Positions 44,133 through 52,612 of a stretch of DNA of 64,000 nucleotides are shown piece after piece. Position numbers and translations under genes: made by a program. The notes beneath the pieces are model-generated. The model had not been told where the DNA came from. It was given only the letters and a program-made list of their open reading frames with translations, and searched no databases. Position 1 is the stretch's first letter, and the number at the start of each line of letters is the position of its first letter. Source of the stretch: Streptacidiphilus sp. P02-A3a (GTDB lineage: Bacteria; Actinomycetota; Actinomycetes; Streptomycetales; Streptomycetaceae); assembly GCF_014084105.1 (NCBI RefSeq), contig NZ_CP048289.1, positions 629,922-693,921 on the forward strand. The letters are read 5' to 3'.

Positions 44133-44900
44133 TCAGTGAGTTGGTGACGGGTCGTCGACTATGGCGACGACCCGGGTCCAGCCCGCGCCGAGCCCGGCCA
44201 GCTTGACCGGGAAGCAGGCCACGGTGAATCCGTGCGCGGCCGGTAGCCGATCCAGGTGGGCCAGTTTCTCCAGTTGGCAGTAGGGCCGCTCGCGCCCGTA
44301 GAGGTGGGCCGGCCAGAGCACCGCCTGGTCACCGCTGCTTCGATACTCCCCGATCATGGAGGCGAACGGTCGGTCGAAGCCCCAACTGTCGATGCCGATC
44401 ACCTTGGCGCCGCGCTCGACCAGCCAGGCCGTGGACTCCCGGGTCATTCCCGGGTGCTCGCTGCGGTACTCCGCCGTCCCCCAGAGTCGGTCGGCCCCCG
44501 TCCAAATCAACGGGATGTCACCGGGCCTGAGTTCGTACTCGGCCTTGGCCAGCGCGTCCTCCAGGTCGGCGGCGGTGATGCCGGCTCCCGGGGGGATGTG
44601 CCGCAGGTCGAGCCGGACGCCGGGGGCGAAGCACCACTCCAGCGGAATCCGGTCGATGGAGTCCGCCGCCTGCCCGGCGCTGGTGAGCCCGTAGTGCAGC
44701 GGCGCGTCCATGTGGGTACCCGTGTGCGTGGTCAGCGTGATCGTCTCGTTGGAGATCGCCTCCCCCTCCGGGAAGTCCTCGGGCCGCAGGCCGAGGGCGG
44801 CGGGGGCGGCGGCGTGGTCGAGCACCGACACCTCGACCGGGGTGGCTTCGCTCGGACCGTCCAGCAACGGCACGCTCAGATCGATCAGCCGTCGGCTCAC
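44133..44900 (-). CDS. PF04199-type cyclase (kynurenine-formamidase fold)
   Basis: The protein has 255 residues from a GTG at 44900 that overlaps the stop of the upstream fusion gene (GTGA). Metal-binding residues lie in THTGTHMDAPLHY (His59, His63, Asp65, His69). Enzymes of this fold act as later-ring cyclases in aromatic polyketide pathways (OxyN/MtmX type). It is the second gene of a leftward operon with the Dabb-SRPBCC fusion. Confidence 0.85.
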   Translation of the reverse strand: MSRRLIDLSVPLLDGPSEATPVEVSVLDHAAAPAALGLRPEDFPEGEAISNETITLTTHTGTHMDAPLHYGLTSAGQAADSIDRIPLEWCFAPGVRLDLRHIPPGAGITAADLEDALAKAEYELRPGDIPLIWTGADRLWGTAEYRSEHPGMTRESTAWLVERGAKVIGIDSWGFDRPFASMIGEYRSSGDQAVLWPAHLYGRERPYCQLEKLAHLDRLPAAHGFTVACFPVKLAGLGAGWTRVVAIVDDPSPTH

Positions 44901-45718
44901 GCGGCGTTCCCGACGGCCTGGGCGCGGCGCTCGGCCTCCTGCCGGACCGCGTCCAGGTCCGCGTGGCTGTTGGTCTCGACGGCGGCACGCAGCAGCTCCG
45001 TGGCCCGCTCCTGGCTGGGAACGGCTTCGGTGGCGCGGGCCGCGAAGTCGTGGGTGATCACGAGCTGGGTACGGTTCCCGTCCAGCGGCAGCGCGCGCCA
45101 CTCGCCGCCCATGAACTCGATCATCGGCGCGCTCTCCAACTGTCGGTAGCCGATCACGCGGTGACGGCGATTCAGCTCGCGCCGGGTCACCCAGCTCTGC
45201 AACTGTCCGCTGACGTCGACCACCAGCCGCGCGATCTGGTGGTGATCGCTCTCCTCGAGAATCGTGGAGGCTTGGGTGGGCGGGAAAAGTTCGGAGTACC
45301 GCTCGATGTCGGCCAACACGGCGTAGACGACGTCCGCGTCCGCCTCGACGGTGACGGTGTGCTCGGTGTGGTACATGGCGCTCCCGTTTCTGCTGCCCGA
45401 CAGCAGCATCGGCTCGTGGTTCGCATACGATGACTCGTAGTTCAGCTGTGCCCGCCATTTCGCGATGAACTCGTGCACGGCCGACTGCTCGGAGAATTTC
45501 CGCAGGGTCGCCGTGTCGACGCAGGAGAACTGCGCGATGTGCGTCGCGGTCATTCCCTTCGACTTCTCGTCGACCGGCAGCAGCACATGCGGCTGCCAAT
45601 CGAATTCCGTGATCAGGCCGGAGTTGACGGCTAGGTCGTGCAGGCCGTCGAAGAACGTCCGGACGTCGTCGGCGCTGGTCTCCGACGAAAACCGGTAAAT
45701 GAGGGTGTGCACAATCAT
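44897..45718 (-). CDS. Dabb-SRPBCC fusion: bifunctional polyketide cyclase/aromatase candidate
   Basis: The protein has 273 residues. Residues 1 to about 103 form a Dabb domain (VHTLIYRFSSETSADDVRTFF...). Residues about 115-270 form an SRPBCC aromatase/cyclase domain of the TcmN/WhiE-VI type (EHTVTVEADADVVYAVLADIERYSELFPP). In known pathways these activities are separate proteins or di-domain SRPBCCs, so this fusion is unusual. It should direct first-ring formation and a later cyclisation. It is coupled to the PF04199-type cyclase gene. Confidence 0.85.
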   Translation of the reverse strand: MIVHTLIYRFSSETSADDVRTFFDGLHDLAVNSGLITEFDWQPHVLLPVDEKSKGMTATHIAQFSCVDTATLRKFSEQSAVHEFIAKWRAQLNYESSYANHEPMLLSGSRNGSAMYHTEHTVTVEADADVVYAVLADIERYSELFPPTQASTILEESDHHQIARLVVDVSGQLQSWVTRRELNRRHRVIGYRQLESAPMIEFMGGEWRALPLDGNRTQLVITHDFAARATEAVPSQERATELLRAAVETNSHADLDAVRQEAERRAQAVGNAA

Positions 45719-45770
45719 GGTTTCCTCCGAATGATAGTTCCGATGACGCCGAAAACGCTAAGGAGAACTC

Positions 45771-46679
45771 CTAAAGAATCCCTAGACGGGCACTGTTGTC
45801 GGCCGCCGCCAGCGCCGGCCGCAGCACCTCGGCGCACCAGGAGCGGAAGTGGGTGGGTGTGGCGGACTCCGCTGTGCGCGGGACCAACTCGTCCAGGCCG
45901 CGGTTCTTGGCGAGCAGCATCTCGGCCGTGGCCAGGGCCATCGCCTCGGACATCCCCACCCCGGTCATCACGGCACGGAACGCCTCGGCCGACAGTTGCC
46001 GGTACTGGACCGGACGGCCCACCACCTCGGAGATCACGGCCGCCGTCCGGTGGAAGGACAGGTCCTCGGGGCCGAGCAGCGGAACCTCCCCCTGGCCGTG
46101 CCAGTCGCGGTCCAGCAGCAGGCCGGTCGCGGCGGCGGCCACGTCCCGGGCAGCGACCGTGGGCAGTCGGCGGTCGCCGTCGATGAGCGAGTAGAACTCT
46201 CCCCGCTCCCGGATCAGCGCGGCCTGGCCCAGCAGGTTCTCCATGAACGCGGGCATGGTGAGGGCGCGGTAGTCGACGCCCGTCCCAGTGATCAGGTCGT
46301 CCATCGCCAGCGAGGCAGTCGCCAGCCCGGCGCTCGCGGTGAAGCCGCGTCCGAGCGCGGAGACGCCGACGACCCGGCGCACGCCCCGCCGGACGAACGC
46401 GGCGCAGGCCGCGCGGGTGAAACCGGTGAACGCCTCGTCCACCACGGCCGCCGCGGGGTCCGGCGGGACCAGCCAGAACACCGCCTCCGCGCCGTCGAAG
46501 GCGCGATCGACGACCTCGGCGTCGCGGTGGGAGCCCGGCACGACCTCGACCCGGTCGCGGACGCCGAACGGCAGTCGGGACGGGTTGCGCGCGATCACGC
46601 GGACCTGCTCGCCCGCGTCGAGGACGCCGGTGAGCACTCGGCGGCCCACAGCGCCGGTCGGGGTGGTGACCACGATCAT
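45771..46679 (-). CDS. NmrA-like NAD(P)-binding protein
   Basis: The protein has 302 residues, with a GAGGAG ribosome binding site. The N-terminus VVTTPTGAVGRRVL is a variant of the atypical-SDR TGxxGxxG motif, and the body (VVGVSALGRG, MPAFMENLL) matches the NmrA/HSCARG group. Members either reduce substrates or sense NADP redox state. It is probably the right-hand gene of the cluster, 52 bp upstream of the fusion gene on the same strand. Confidence 0.82.
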   Translation of the reverse strand: MIVVTTPTGAVGRRVLTGVLDAGEQVRVIARNPSRLPFGVRDRVEVVPGSHRDAEVVDRAFDGAEAVFWLVPPDPAAAVVDEAFTGFTRAACAAFVRRGVRRVVGVSALGRGFTASAGLATASLAMDDLITGTGVDYRALTMPAFMENLLGQAALIRERGEFYSLIDGDRRLPTVAARDVAAAATGLLLDRDWHGQGEVPLLGPEDLSFHRTAAVISEVVGRPVQYRQLSAEAFRAVMTGVGMSEAMALATAEMLLAKNRGLDELVPRTAESATPTHFRSWCAEVLRPALAAADNSARLGIL

Positions 46680-46952
46680 GGGATGCTCCTCGTCGGATTC
46701 GCCGTACGCACGGACGCGGCCTCGGCCTCAGGTCAGTCCAACTCCCCTCACGGTACGTCGCCTGGACGGCCAGAAAGGCTGCTGGAGAACGAAGTTGACC
46801 CACGACTGCCCCCGGCCAGAGCTCCGCCCATGCGCTGCTTGAGCGCCCCTCTAGGCAAGCGCGGGACCGTCGTCACACGGCGGCAGCCTCAGGTGAGGCC
46901 GCCCGGTCAACGCTGTGCAAGTGCCGATCTGACCCAGAACCCGGGAGCGCGG

Positions 46953-47411
46953 ATGCTGTCTGAGAAGGACCTCGTCGGAGTCTGGCGGCTCGTCTCGCAC
47001 TTCTATGTCGACTCCGACGGCTCCACCAGCGAGGGGCCGTTGGGCGACAAGGCGGACGGGCTGCTGATCTACCACCGGAACGGCTACATGACCGCCAGCA
47101 TGATGCGCACGGTTCCGCTGACGACCGAGGACTGCGCCGCGCCGCAGACGTACCTCGGCTCGGCCGACGACTTCTTGGGCTATGCGGGACGCTGGCGACT
47201 GGCCCACAACGTGGTCGTGCACCAGGTCAGCATCGGCTCCCACGCCCGGGTGGTGAACACCCGTCAGTTCCGGCACGCCGAAATGATCCAGGACACGCTA
47301 CGCCTGCGCCGCCGCCTGGGCGGCCCGCACGCCCTCGTGGTGATGGACTGGCAGCGAGTGGCGGAGGCGACGACGGTCGAGCCCGTGGACCGGGGACTGC
47401 TGTACGCCTGA
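46953..47411 (+). CDS. Lipocalin-like domain protein
   Basis: The protein has 152 residues from an ATG at 46953 (GGAG 6 nt upstream). LVGVWRLVSHFYVDSDG and DGLLIYHRNGYMTASMM are typical of the lipocalin-like (PF13924) family, sometimes found in polyketide and toxin clusters. A ligand-binding or cyclase-like role is possible. The 273-bp gap before it shows no gene. Confidence 0.75.
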   Translation: MLSEKDLVGVWRLVSHFYVDSDGSTSEGPLGDKADGLLIYHRNGYMTASMMRTVPLTTEDCAAPQTYLGSADDFLGYAGRWRLAHNVVVHQVSIGSHARVVNTRQFRHAEMIQDTLRLRRRLGGPHALVVMDWQRVAEATTVEPVDRGLLYA

Positions 47412-47413
47412 CC

Positions 47414-47767
47414 TGCTCGACGCCCCCGGCCCCGCTCGCTACCGACGGTCGGAGCACCGTCTCGGGCTGGGACGCGTCCGGGGGGACGGTGTGGTCCTCC
47501 ACGACCGCCGGCACCGTCGGCGGAACCGGCACCCCGGTCCTGGCGATGGCGCTCAGCCAGCAGGTCAGCCAGCGGGGTGGTGGCGAGCTGCTGGCGAGCG
47601 TCTCCGACCCGGCCGCGGTCAGCTCCGCCGAGCCCGACGGCCCGGAGCACACCCAGATGATCGGGTTCGACCCGCGCACCGGCCGCTCGCAGGCCATGCC
47701 GCTGCTCGGCGACGCCTACACGGCGACCTCGGCGGACGTGAACGGTGACGGCGTCAGCCCTGGTTGA
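47414..47767 (+). pseudogene. Possible gene fragment
   Basis: A plus-strand frame without an upstream start reads ATDGRSTVSGWDASGG ... GFDPRTGRSQAMPLLGDAY ... ADVNGDG and stops at 47767. Composition and codon bias look protein-like, and DVNGDG resembles dockerin/FG-GAP calcium loops. The 5' part seems missing. It overlaps the end of the phosphatase gene by 14 bp. It may be debris of a larger secreted protein or a chance frame. Confidence 0.3.
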
Positions 47768-49151
47768 AGCAGAGCCTCAGTTCGTTGAGGTCGTAGAAGT
47801 AGCTGCCCTTGGCGATCGGCTTGCAGGAGGGCTTGAAGGCGGTCTGCTTCTCGTTGTACAGCATGCGGACCAGGTACTCGGTGCCCTGGGCGCTGGTGGA
47901 GCCACCGCCCTTGGCGCTGACGGCGGGGCCGGAGTACAGGTCCCACTGGACGTTCGCGGCCATGGGGGTGACCTGGGCGCCGCGCCAGGGGTTGTTCTGG
48001 TAGGTGTACGGCTGGTTCGGGTCCGCGGCCTCGGTGCTGCCGGGCAGGTCCAGCAGGACCGCGAGCGGGATGATCTCCTCGGCGTGGGTGAACCGGAGTA
48101 CGGCGCCCGCGTCGCTGGTGCCGTCGGCCTTCGCCTCGGCCTGGGTGAACAGGTCGTCGAGCAGGACGTCGGCCATGTTGTAGGTGATGGTGCGTCCGCT
48201 GAAGGCGGGGCCCTTCTGGTAGAAGGACGTGGCGTCGTCGAGGTAGGCGAACCAGTGGGCGTCCTGGGCCGGGAGGAAGGGGTCGAGGTCCACGTCCGGG
48301 GCCTCCACGCTCAGGTCGGGTGCGGCGCTGTAGAGGTTGTACAGCGAGGTGGAGAAGGAGATCTGGTCGGCGCTGGACATCGCCTTGACGAAGCTCGCGT
48401 CGAACAGCCGCGAGACGATGTGCTCGGCGGACTCCGCGGTGCTGGACTCGCCGTCGATCTCGGCCAGTACCGCGGTCAGCTCCGGGTCGCTCGCCAGGTA
48501 CGCCTGGTAGTCGGCGTTCTGCGGCTGCTTGTGGAAGTACAGCAGGTTCTTGTCGGTCACCGGGGCCTGGATCAGCCCGGCCAGTGCCGGGTCACCGGTG
48601 GCCAGCTCACTGGTGAAGGCGTTGGCGCTGGCCACGACGCGGGCCACCCCGGAGGTCTCCACCTCGATCGGCTCCCGCTCGGCGGCGATGGTGGTGAAGA
48701 GCGAGGGCAGGCGGCGCTCCAGACGCAGCGCCAGCTGCTGCTGCTCCCGCACCCCGAGACCGGACAGGTTGCCGTAGCCGACGGACACCGCGGCGGCCTG
48801 GAGGGTCTGCACCTGGGGTCCCAACCGCGCGCCCAGCCCGGTCAGTTCGCCCTGTGCCTGCGCGCTCCGCAGCACCGCCAGCACCGCGTCGATGTCGCTG
48901 CTGTCCGTCATGGCACGGGCTCCGTGGCGGATGACGTTCTCGGTGAAGACGGGGGTGAAGCCCTTCGGCGCGCGCTGGTAGCCGGTGGGGCTCTGCTGCG
49001 GCTGGTACGGCGTCATCGTCGTGTAGAAGTGCCGGTCGGCGTGCGAAGCGGGCCTCAGGTCCTGGGCCGTGGCGGTGCCGGCGGTGAGGGGGACGGCGGC
49101 AACCGTCAGGGTCACGGCCAGGGCCACACCGGTGGCGACGTTGCGCTTCAT
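47754..49151 (-). CDS. Secreted histidine (acid) phosphatase, phytase/MINPP-like
   Basis: The protein has 465 residues from an ATG at 49151 (AAGGA upstream). A Sec signal (about 1-29, ending ATA-Q) precedes the catalytic ENVIRHGARA (His76) and a C-terminal FTHAEE (His-Ala-Glu) pair of branch-2 histidine phosphatases. It should release phosphate from organic phosphates outside the cell. It is probably not part of the polyketide pathway. Confidence 0.88.
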   Translation of the reverse strand: MKRNVATGVALAVTLTVAAVPLTAGTATAQDLRPASHADRHFYTTMTPYQPQQSPTGYQRAPKGFTPVFTENVIRHGARAMTDSSDIDAVLAVLRSAQAQGELTGLGARLGPQVQTLQAAAVSVGYGNLSGLGVREQQQLALRLERRLPSLFTTIAAEREPIEVETSGVARVVASANAFTSELATGDPALAGLIQAPVTDKNLLYFHKQPQNADYQAYLASDPELTAVLAEIDGESSTAESAEHIVSRLFDASFVKAMSSADQISFSTSLYNLYSAAPDLSVEAPDVDLDPFLPAQDAHWFAYLDDATSFYQKGPAFSGRTITYNMADVLLDDLFTQAEAKADGTSDAGAVLRFTHAEEIIPLAVLLDLPGSTEAADPNQPYTYQNNPWRGAQVTPMAANVQWDLYSGPAVSAKGGGSTSAQGTEYLVRMLYNEKQTAFKPSCKPIAKGSYFYDLNELRLCFNQG

Positions 49152-49361
49152 AGGGGTTGTCCTTCGGACGGTTCGGGGCTGTCGACCGGACGGACACGAC
49201 GCCTCGCCCGGCATCCTCACCGCTGCGGCCGAACCGGAACTGGACTGGCACCAAGATCCAGGTGAGGGGAAGGTGAACGCCCCGCGGGAGTCCTTCAGCG
49301 AACGCGAGTCGCGCGGGACGCCGCGGCTGGCGGCAGGGGTGAGCGATACGGTGATCGGGTG

Positions 49362-49715
49362 ATGGAGCCGCTGCCGGACGATGTGGCCCGGGTGCTCGAC
49401 GTCCTCCTCGACGGGGCCGACCCGGCCCACGCGGTGCTCCGTCGCCAGATCCCCCACCTGCGGGTGTCGGGCCGGTGCCGGTGCGGGTGCGGCACCGCCT
49501 ACTTCGCACTCGACCCGGCCGCCCTGGAGGCCGCGCCGTCGGGGCCGGGCACGGTGGTGGCGGCCGAGGCCCAGCTCTACCTGGCGGACGGTGACTGCCC
49601 CGGGGAGGTCCTGGTCTTCGCGGAGGACGGCTACCTGTCGTGGCTGGAGGTCTGCTCCTGGAGCGACACCGTCGACGTCACGCTGGCCACGGTCCGAGAG
49701 TTCCTGCGGCGCTGA
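49362..49715 (+). CDS. Conserved hypothetical protein with Cys-rich centre
   Basis: The protein has 117 residues from an ATG at 49362 (GTG 49359 is an alternative). RCRCGCG (about 38-44) may bind a metal; the surrounding sequence (AYFALDPA, GEVLVFAEDGYLSWLEVCSW) recalls small uncharacterised actinobacterial proteins. The function is unknown. Confidence 0.65.
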   Translation: MEPLPDDVARVLDVLLDGADPAHAVLRRQIPHLRVSGRCRCGCGTAYFALDPAALEAAPSGPGTVVAAEAQLYLADGDCPGEVLVFAEDGYLSWLEVCSWSDTVDVTLATVREFLRR

Positions 49716-49730
49716 CGCCGGGGTACCGGC

Positions 49731-51107
49731 TCAGCCGAGGGCGTGCCGCAGGGCGGTGCTGATCCGCTCGACATCGGCCGGTGTGGTCCGCCAGTTGCTG
49801 AACGCGGCCCGCAGCGCCGGCACCCCCGCGTAGACGGTCGGAGTGAGGAACGCGACCTCGGCGAGTTCCTCGACGAGGGCCGCGAGCCGCTGCGGGGTCG
49901 GGTCCTCGGCCAGGGTGAAGCAGACGACGTTCAGCCGCACGGGGGCCAGCAGCCGCAGGCCCGGGTGGGTTTCGACGGCCTGCCCGAGTCCGCGAGCGCA
50001 GGCGATGTCCCGCTCGACGATCTCACGGTGCCCGTCGCGGCCGTAGGCGCGCAGGGTGAACCAGGCCGCGAGGGCGCGCAGGCGCCGCGAGTTCTCCGGG
50101 GTCAGATGGACGAGGTCGGGCGTGCTGCCCAGCGGACCGAGGTAGGCCGCCGAGTTCTGGAAGACCCGGGCCTGGAGATCCCGGCGCCGGGTGAACTGGA
50201 CCGCGCTGTCGTAGGGGACGTTGAGCCACTTGTGCAGGTCCACGCAGACCGAGTCGGCCGCGTCCAGACCCGCCACCAGGTGGGCTTCGGCCGGTGCGAG
50301 CGCGGCGAAGGCGCCGAACGCCGCGTCCACGTGCAGCCAGAAGTCGTGGTGCCGCTTCAGCGCGGCGACGGCCCGCAGGTCGTCGAAGTCGACGGTGTTG
50401 ACCGTGCCCGCGTTGGCCACCACCACGCAGGGGCCGTCGGACTCCGCCAGCGCGCGTTCCAGTGCCTCGATGTCCACGGCCTCGCGTCCGGGCAGGGTCG
50501 GCAGCCGGACCAGCGCGCCGCGGCCCAGGCCGAGCACGGACAGGGCCTTGGCGACGCTGGAGTGCGGGGCGCCGGACAGCACGCGCACCGGGCCGAGCGC
50601 GCCGGTGCCGTCCTGGGCCACCGAGACGCCGCGGCGCTCGCCGAGCCATTCGCGGGCGATCGCCAGGCCGACCAGGTTGGACATGGTCGCCCCGCTGACG
50701 AAGGCCCCCTCGTGCTCGGCGGTCAGGCCGAACAACTCCCGCAGCCAGCCGACCGTCTGCCGCTCCAGGTACTGCCCGGCCCCGTCCAGCGCCGAGTTCG
50801 AGTTCTGGTCCACGGCCGTGGTCAGCCAGTCCCCGGCCACGGCCGCGGGAGTGGCGCCGCCGGTGACGAAGCCCAGGTACCGCGGTCCGGCACTGGACGA
50901 CAGGGCCGGATCCCACTCCCGGGCGAACTCCGCCAGCGCACCCTCCAGTCCCACCCCCCGCTCCGGCAGGGCCACTGGCCGGGGAACGGGCGCGGACGGC
51001 AGGACCGGCCTGTCGTCCAGCCCCTCCAGGTACGCGACGGCGTGCCGCGCCGTGGCGTCCAGGAGCTGGGGCAGGCGCGCCAGGTCGTCGGCGAGGTGAG
51101 GGTGCAT
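49731..51107 (-). CDS. PLP-dependent (aromatic/tyrosine-type) decarboxylase
   Basis: The protein has 458 residues. A group II PLP decarboxylase is indicated by SGATMSNLVGLAIAR, LHVDAAFGAF (Asp261) and VDLHKWLN (Lys293, the internal aldimine). The substrate amino acid cannot be told from sequence. It diverges from a MocR regulator, which also binds PLP and likely controls it. GGAG precedes the ATG by 7 nt. Confidence 0.85.
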   Translation of the reverse strand: MHPHLADDLARLPQLLDATARHAVAYLEGLDDRPVLPSAPVPRPVALPERGVGLEGALAEFAREWDPALSSSAGPRYLGFVTGGATPAAVAGDWLTTAVDQNSNSALDGAGQYLERQTVGWLRELFGLTAEHEGAFVSGATMSNLVGLAIAREWLGERRGVSVAQDGTGALGPVRVLSGAPHSSVAKALSVLGLGRGALVRLPTLPGREAVDIEALERALAESDGPCVVVANAGTVNTVDFDDLRAVAALKRHHDFWLHVDAAFGAFAALAPAEAHLVAGLDAADSVCVDLHKWLNVPYDSAVQFTRRRDLQARVFQNSAAYLGPLGSTPDLVHLTPENSRRLRALAAWFTLRAYGRDGHREIVERDIACARGLGQAVETHPGLRLLAPVRLNVVCFTLAEDPTPQRLAALVEELAEVAFLTPTVYAGVPALRAAFSNWRTTPADVERISTALRHALG

Positions 51108-51165
51108 GGTCGGCTCCGTCCGTCGTGGTCCGGGACCGAAGCTATCCGGGCGGTGCACCGGCCGC

Positions 51166-51192
51166 CTGGACCAATCGTGGGAAACTGGATCA
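51166..51192 (+). promoter_or_regulatory. MocR-type direct repeat abutting the regulator start
   Basis: CTGGACCA (51166-51173) and CTGGATCA (51185-51192) are direct repeats with 19-bp periodicity. The second ends immediately before the GTG start at 51193. MocR/PdxR regulators commonly bind such direct repeats in the divergent promoter. Confidence 0.65.
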
Positions 51193-52554
51193 GTGCGCGT
51201 CACCGAACCCCAGCTGGCCGCGGCGCTGGCCGGATGGCGGGCGCCCGGGATCCCACTGACCGCGGGCCTCGCCGCGGCCGTGCGCGAGGGCGTGCTCGAC
51301 GGCAGGCTGCGGGCGGGCAGCACGCTGCCCGCCGAGCGCCGCCTCGCCGCCGTCCTCGGTGTCAGCCGCGGCACGGTGATCGCCGCGCTGGCAGTGCTCC
51401 GGGACGAGGGCTGGGTGGAGACCCGGGCGGGAAGCGCGAGCACCCTGCGGCTGGCCCCGGCCGCGGCCGGGCGCCTCGCCCCGCGCTCGGCGACCGGGGA
51501 GAACGGGGTCATCGACCTGCGGCGCGCGGTTCCCGCCGCGCCGCACGCCCGCTACCAGGCCGCGCTGGCGCGGGCGGCCGGGCGCTGCGGCGCGCTCCTC
51601 GCCGAGGACGGGGATCCGGGGCCCGGTCTGCCCGAACTGCGCGCCCTGATCGCCCGACGCCACACCGAGGAGGGGCTCGCCACCCGGCCCGAACAGATCC
51701 TGGTGACCTCCGGAGCCCGTTCCGGACTCGCTCTCCTGTCCCAGCACCTGCGGCCGAGGTCGGTGGCCGTCGAGATCCCCGCCTACTTCGACGCGCTCCA
51801 CGTGCTGCGCGCCACCGGGGCGAGGCTGAACGGGCTCCGGGTCAGCGCTGACGGCTGGGACGTCGAGCAGCTCGCCACGGCCTTCGGCGCGGCCCGCGGT
51901 GGCCTGGCCTACCTCACGCCGGACTTCCAGAACCCGACCGGCGCGCTCATGGACCGCGCCACCCGCGGGGTCGTCGCCGAGCTGGCCGCCCGGCACCGGG
52001 TCACGGTCGTGGTCGACGAGACGATGCGCGAGCTCGACCTGCGCGACGACCCGGCCCCCGGGCCCCGGATCCGGGGCGCGCTGCTGATCGGCTCGACCAG
52101 CAAGACGGTCTGGGGCGGCCTGCGCGTGGGCTGGATCCGCGGTCCGGCCTCGCTGGTCGCCGAACTGTGCCGCGGTCCGCTGGCCGTTCCGCTGGCCGCC
52201 GCGCCGTTCGAACAGCTGGTGGCCGCCGAGCTGCTGGCGGACGGCCCCGCGCTGCTCCAGCAGCGGCGCGCGGCCCTGCGGCGCCAGCGCGACCACCTCG
52301 CGGACCTGCTCGCCGGGGACGACCGGTGGGCCTTCACCGTCCCCGACGGGGGCCTGGCCCTGTGGCTCCGGCTGGCCGGTGGCCGCGCCGACGAACTGGC
52401 CGCCCGGGCCCGCGCGGACGGGCTCGACGTCTCGCCCGGTTCCCGCTTCGCCGCGGACACCACGCTGACGCGGTACGTCCGAGTACCGTTCACCCCGCCG
52501 ACCGCCGTCCTGGACCGGGTCGCCGCCGTCCTGGACAAGGCCGCCGGGCGCTGA
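51193..52554 (+). CDS. MocR-family regulator (GntR wHTH + aminotransferase-like)
   Basis: The protein has 453 residues from a GTG at 51193, probably leaderless since no ribosome binding site is visible. A GntR winged helix (about 20-85; LPAERRLAAVLGVSRGTV) precedes an aminotransferase-fold domain with the PLP Lys in STSKTVWGG. It likely controls itself and the divergent decarboxylase gene. Confidence 0.88.
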   Translation: MRVTEPQLAAALAGWRAPGIPLTAGLAAAVREGVLDGRLRAGSTLPAERRLAAVLGVSRGTVIAALAVLRDEGWVETRAGSASTLRLAPAAAGRLAPRSATGENGVIDLRRAVPAAPHARYQAALARAAGRCGALLAEDGDPGPGLPELRALIARRHTEEGLATRPEQILVTSGARSGLALLSQHLRPRSVAVEIPAYFDALHVLRATGARLNGLRVSADGWDVEQLATAFGAARGGLAYLTPDFQNPTGALMDRATRGVVAELAARHRVTVVVDETMRELDLRDDPAPGPRIRGALLIGSTSKTVWGGLRVGWIRGPASLVAELCRGPLAVPLAAAPFEQLVAAELLADGPALLQQRRAALRRQRDHLADLLAGDDRWAFTVPDGGLALWLRLAGGRADELAARARADGLDVSPGSRFAADTTLTRYVRVPFTPPTAVLDRVAAVLDKAAGR

Positions 52555-52612
52555 GCGCTGATCCCGCGCCGCCGCACGGTGGCCCGGGGCGGTACACCGG
52601 CGGAGGGGCGGT

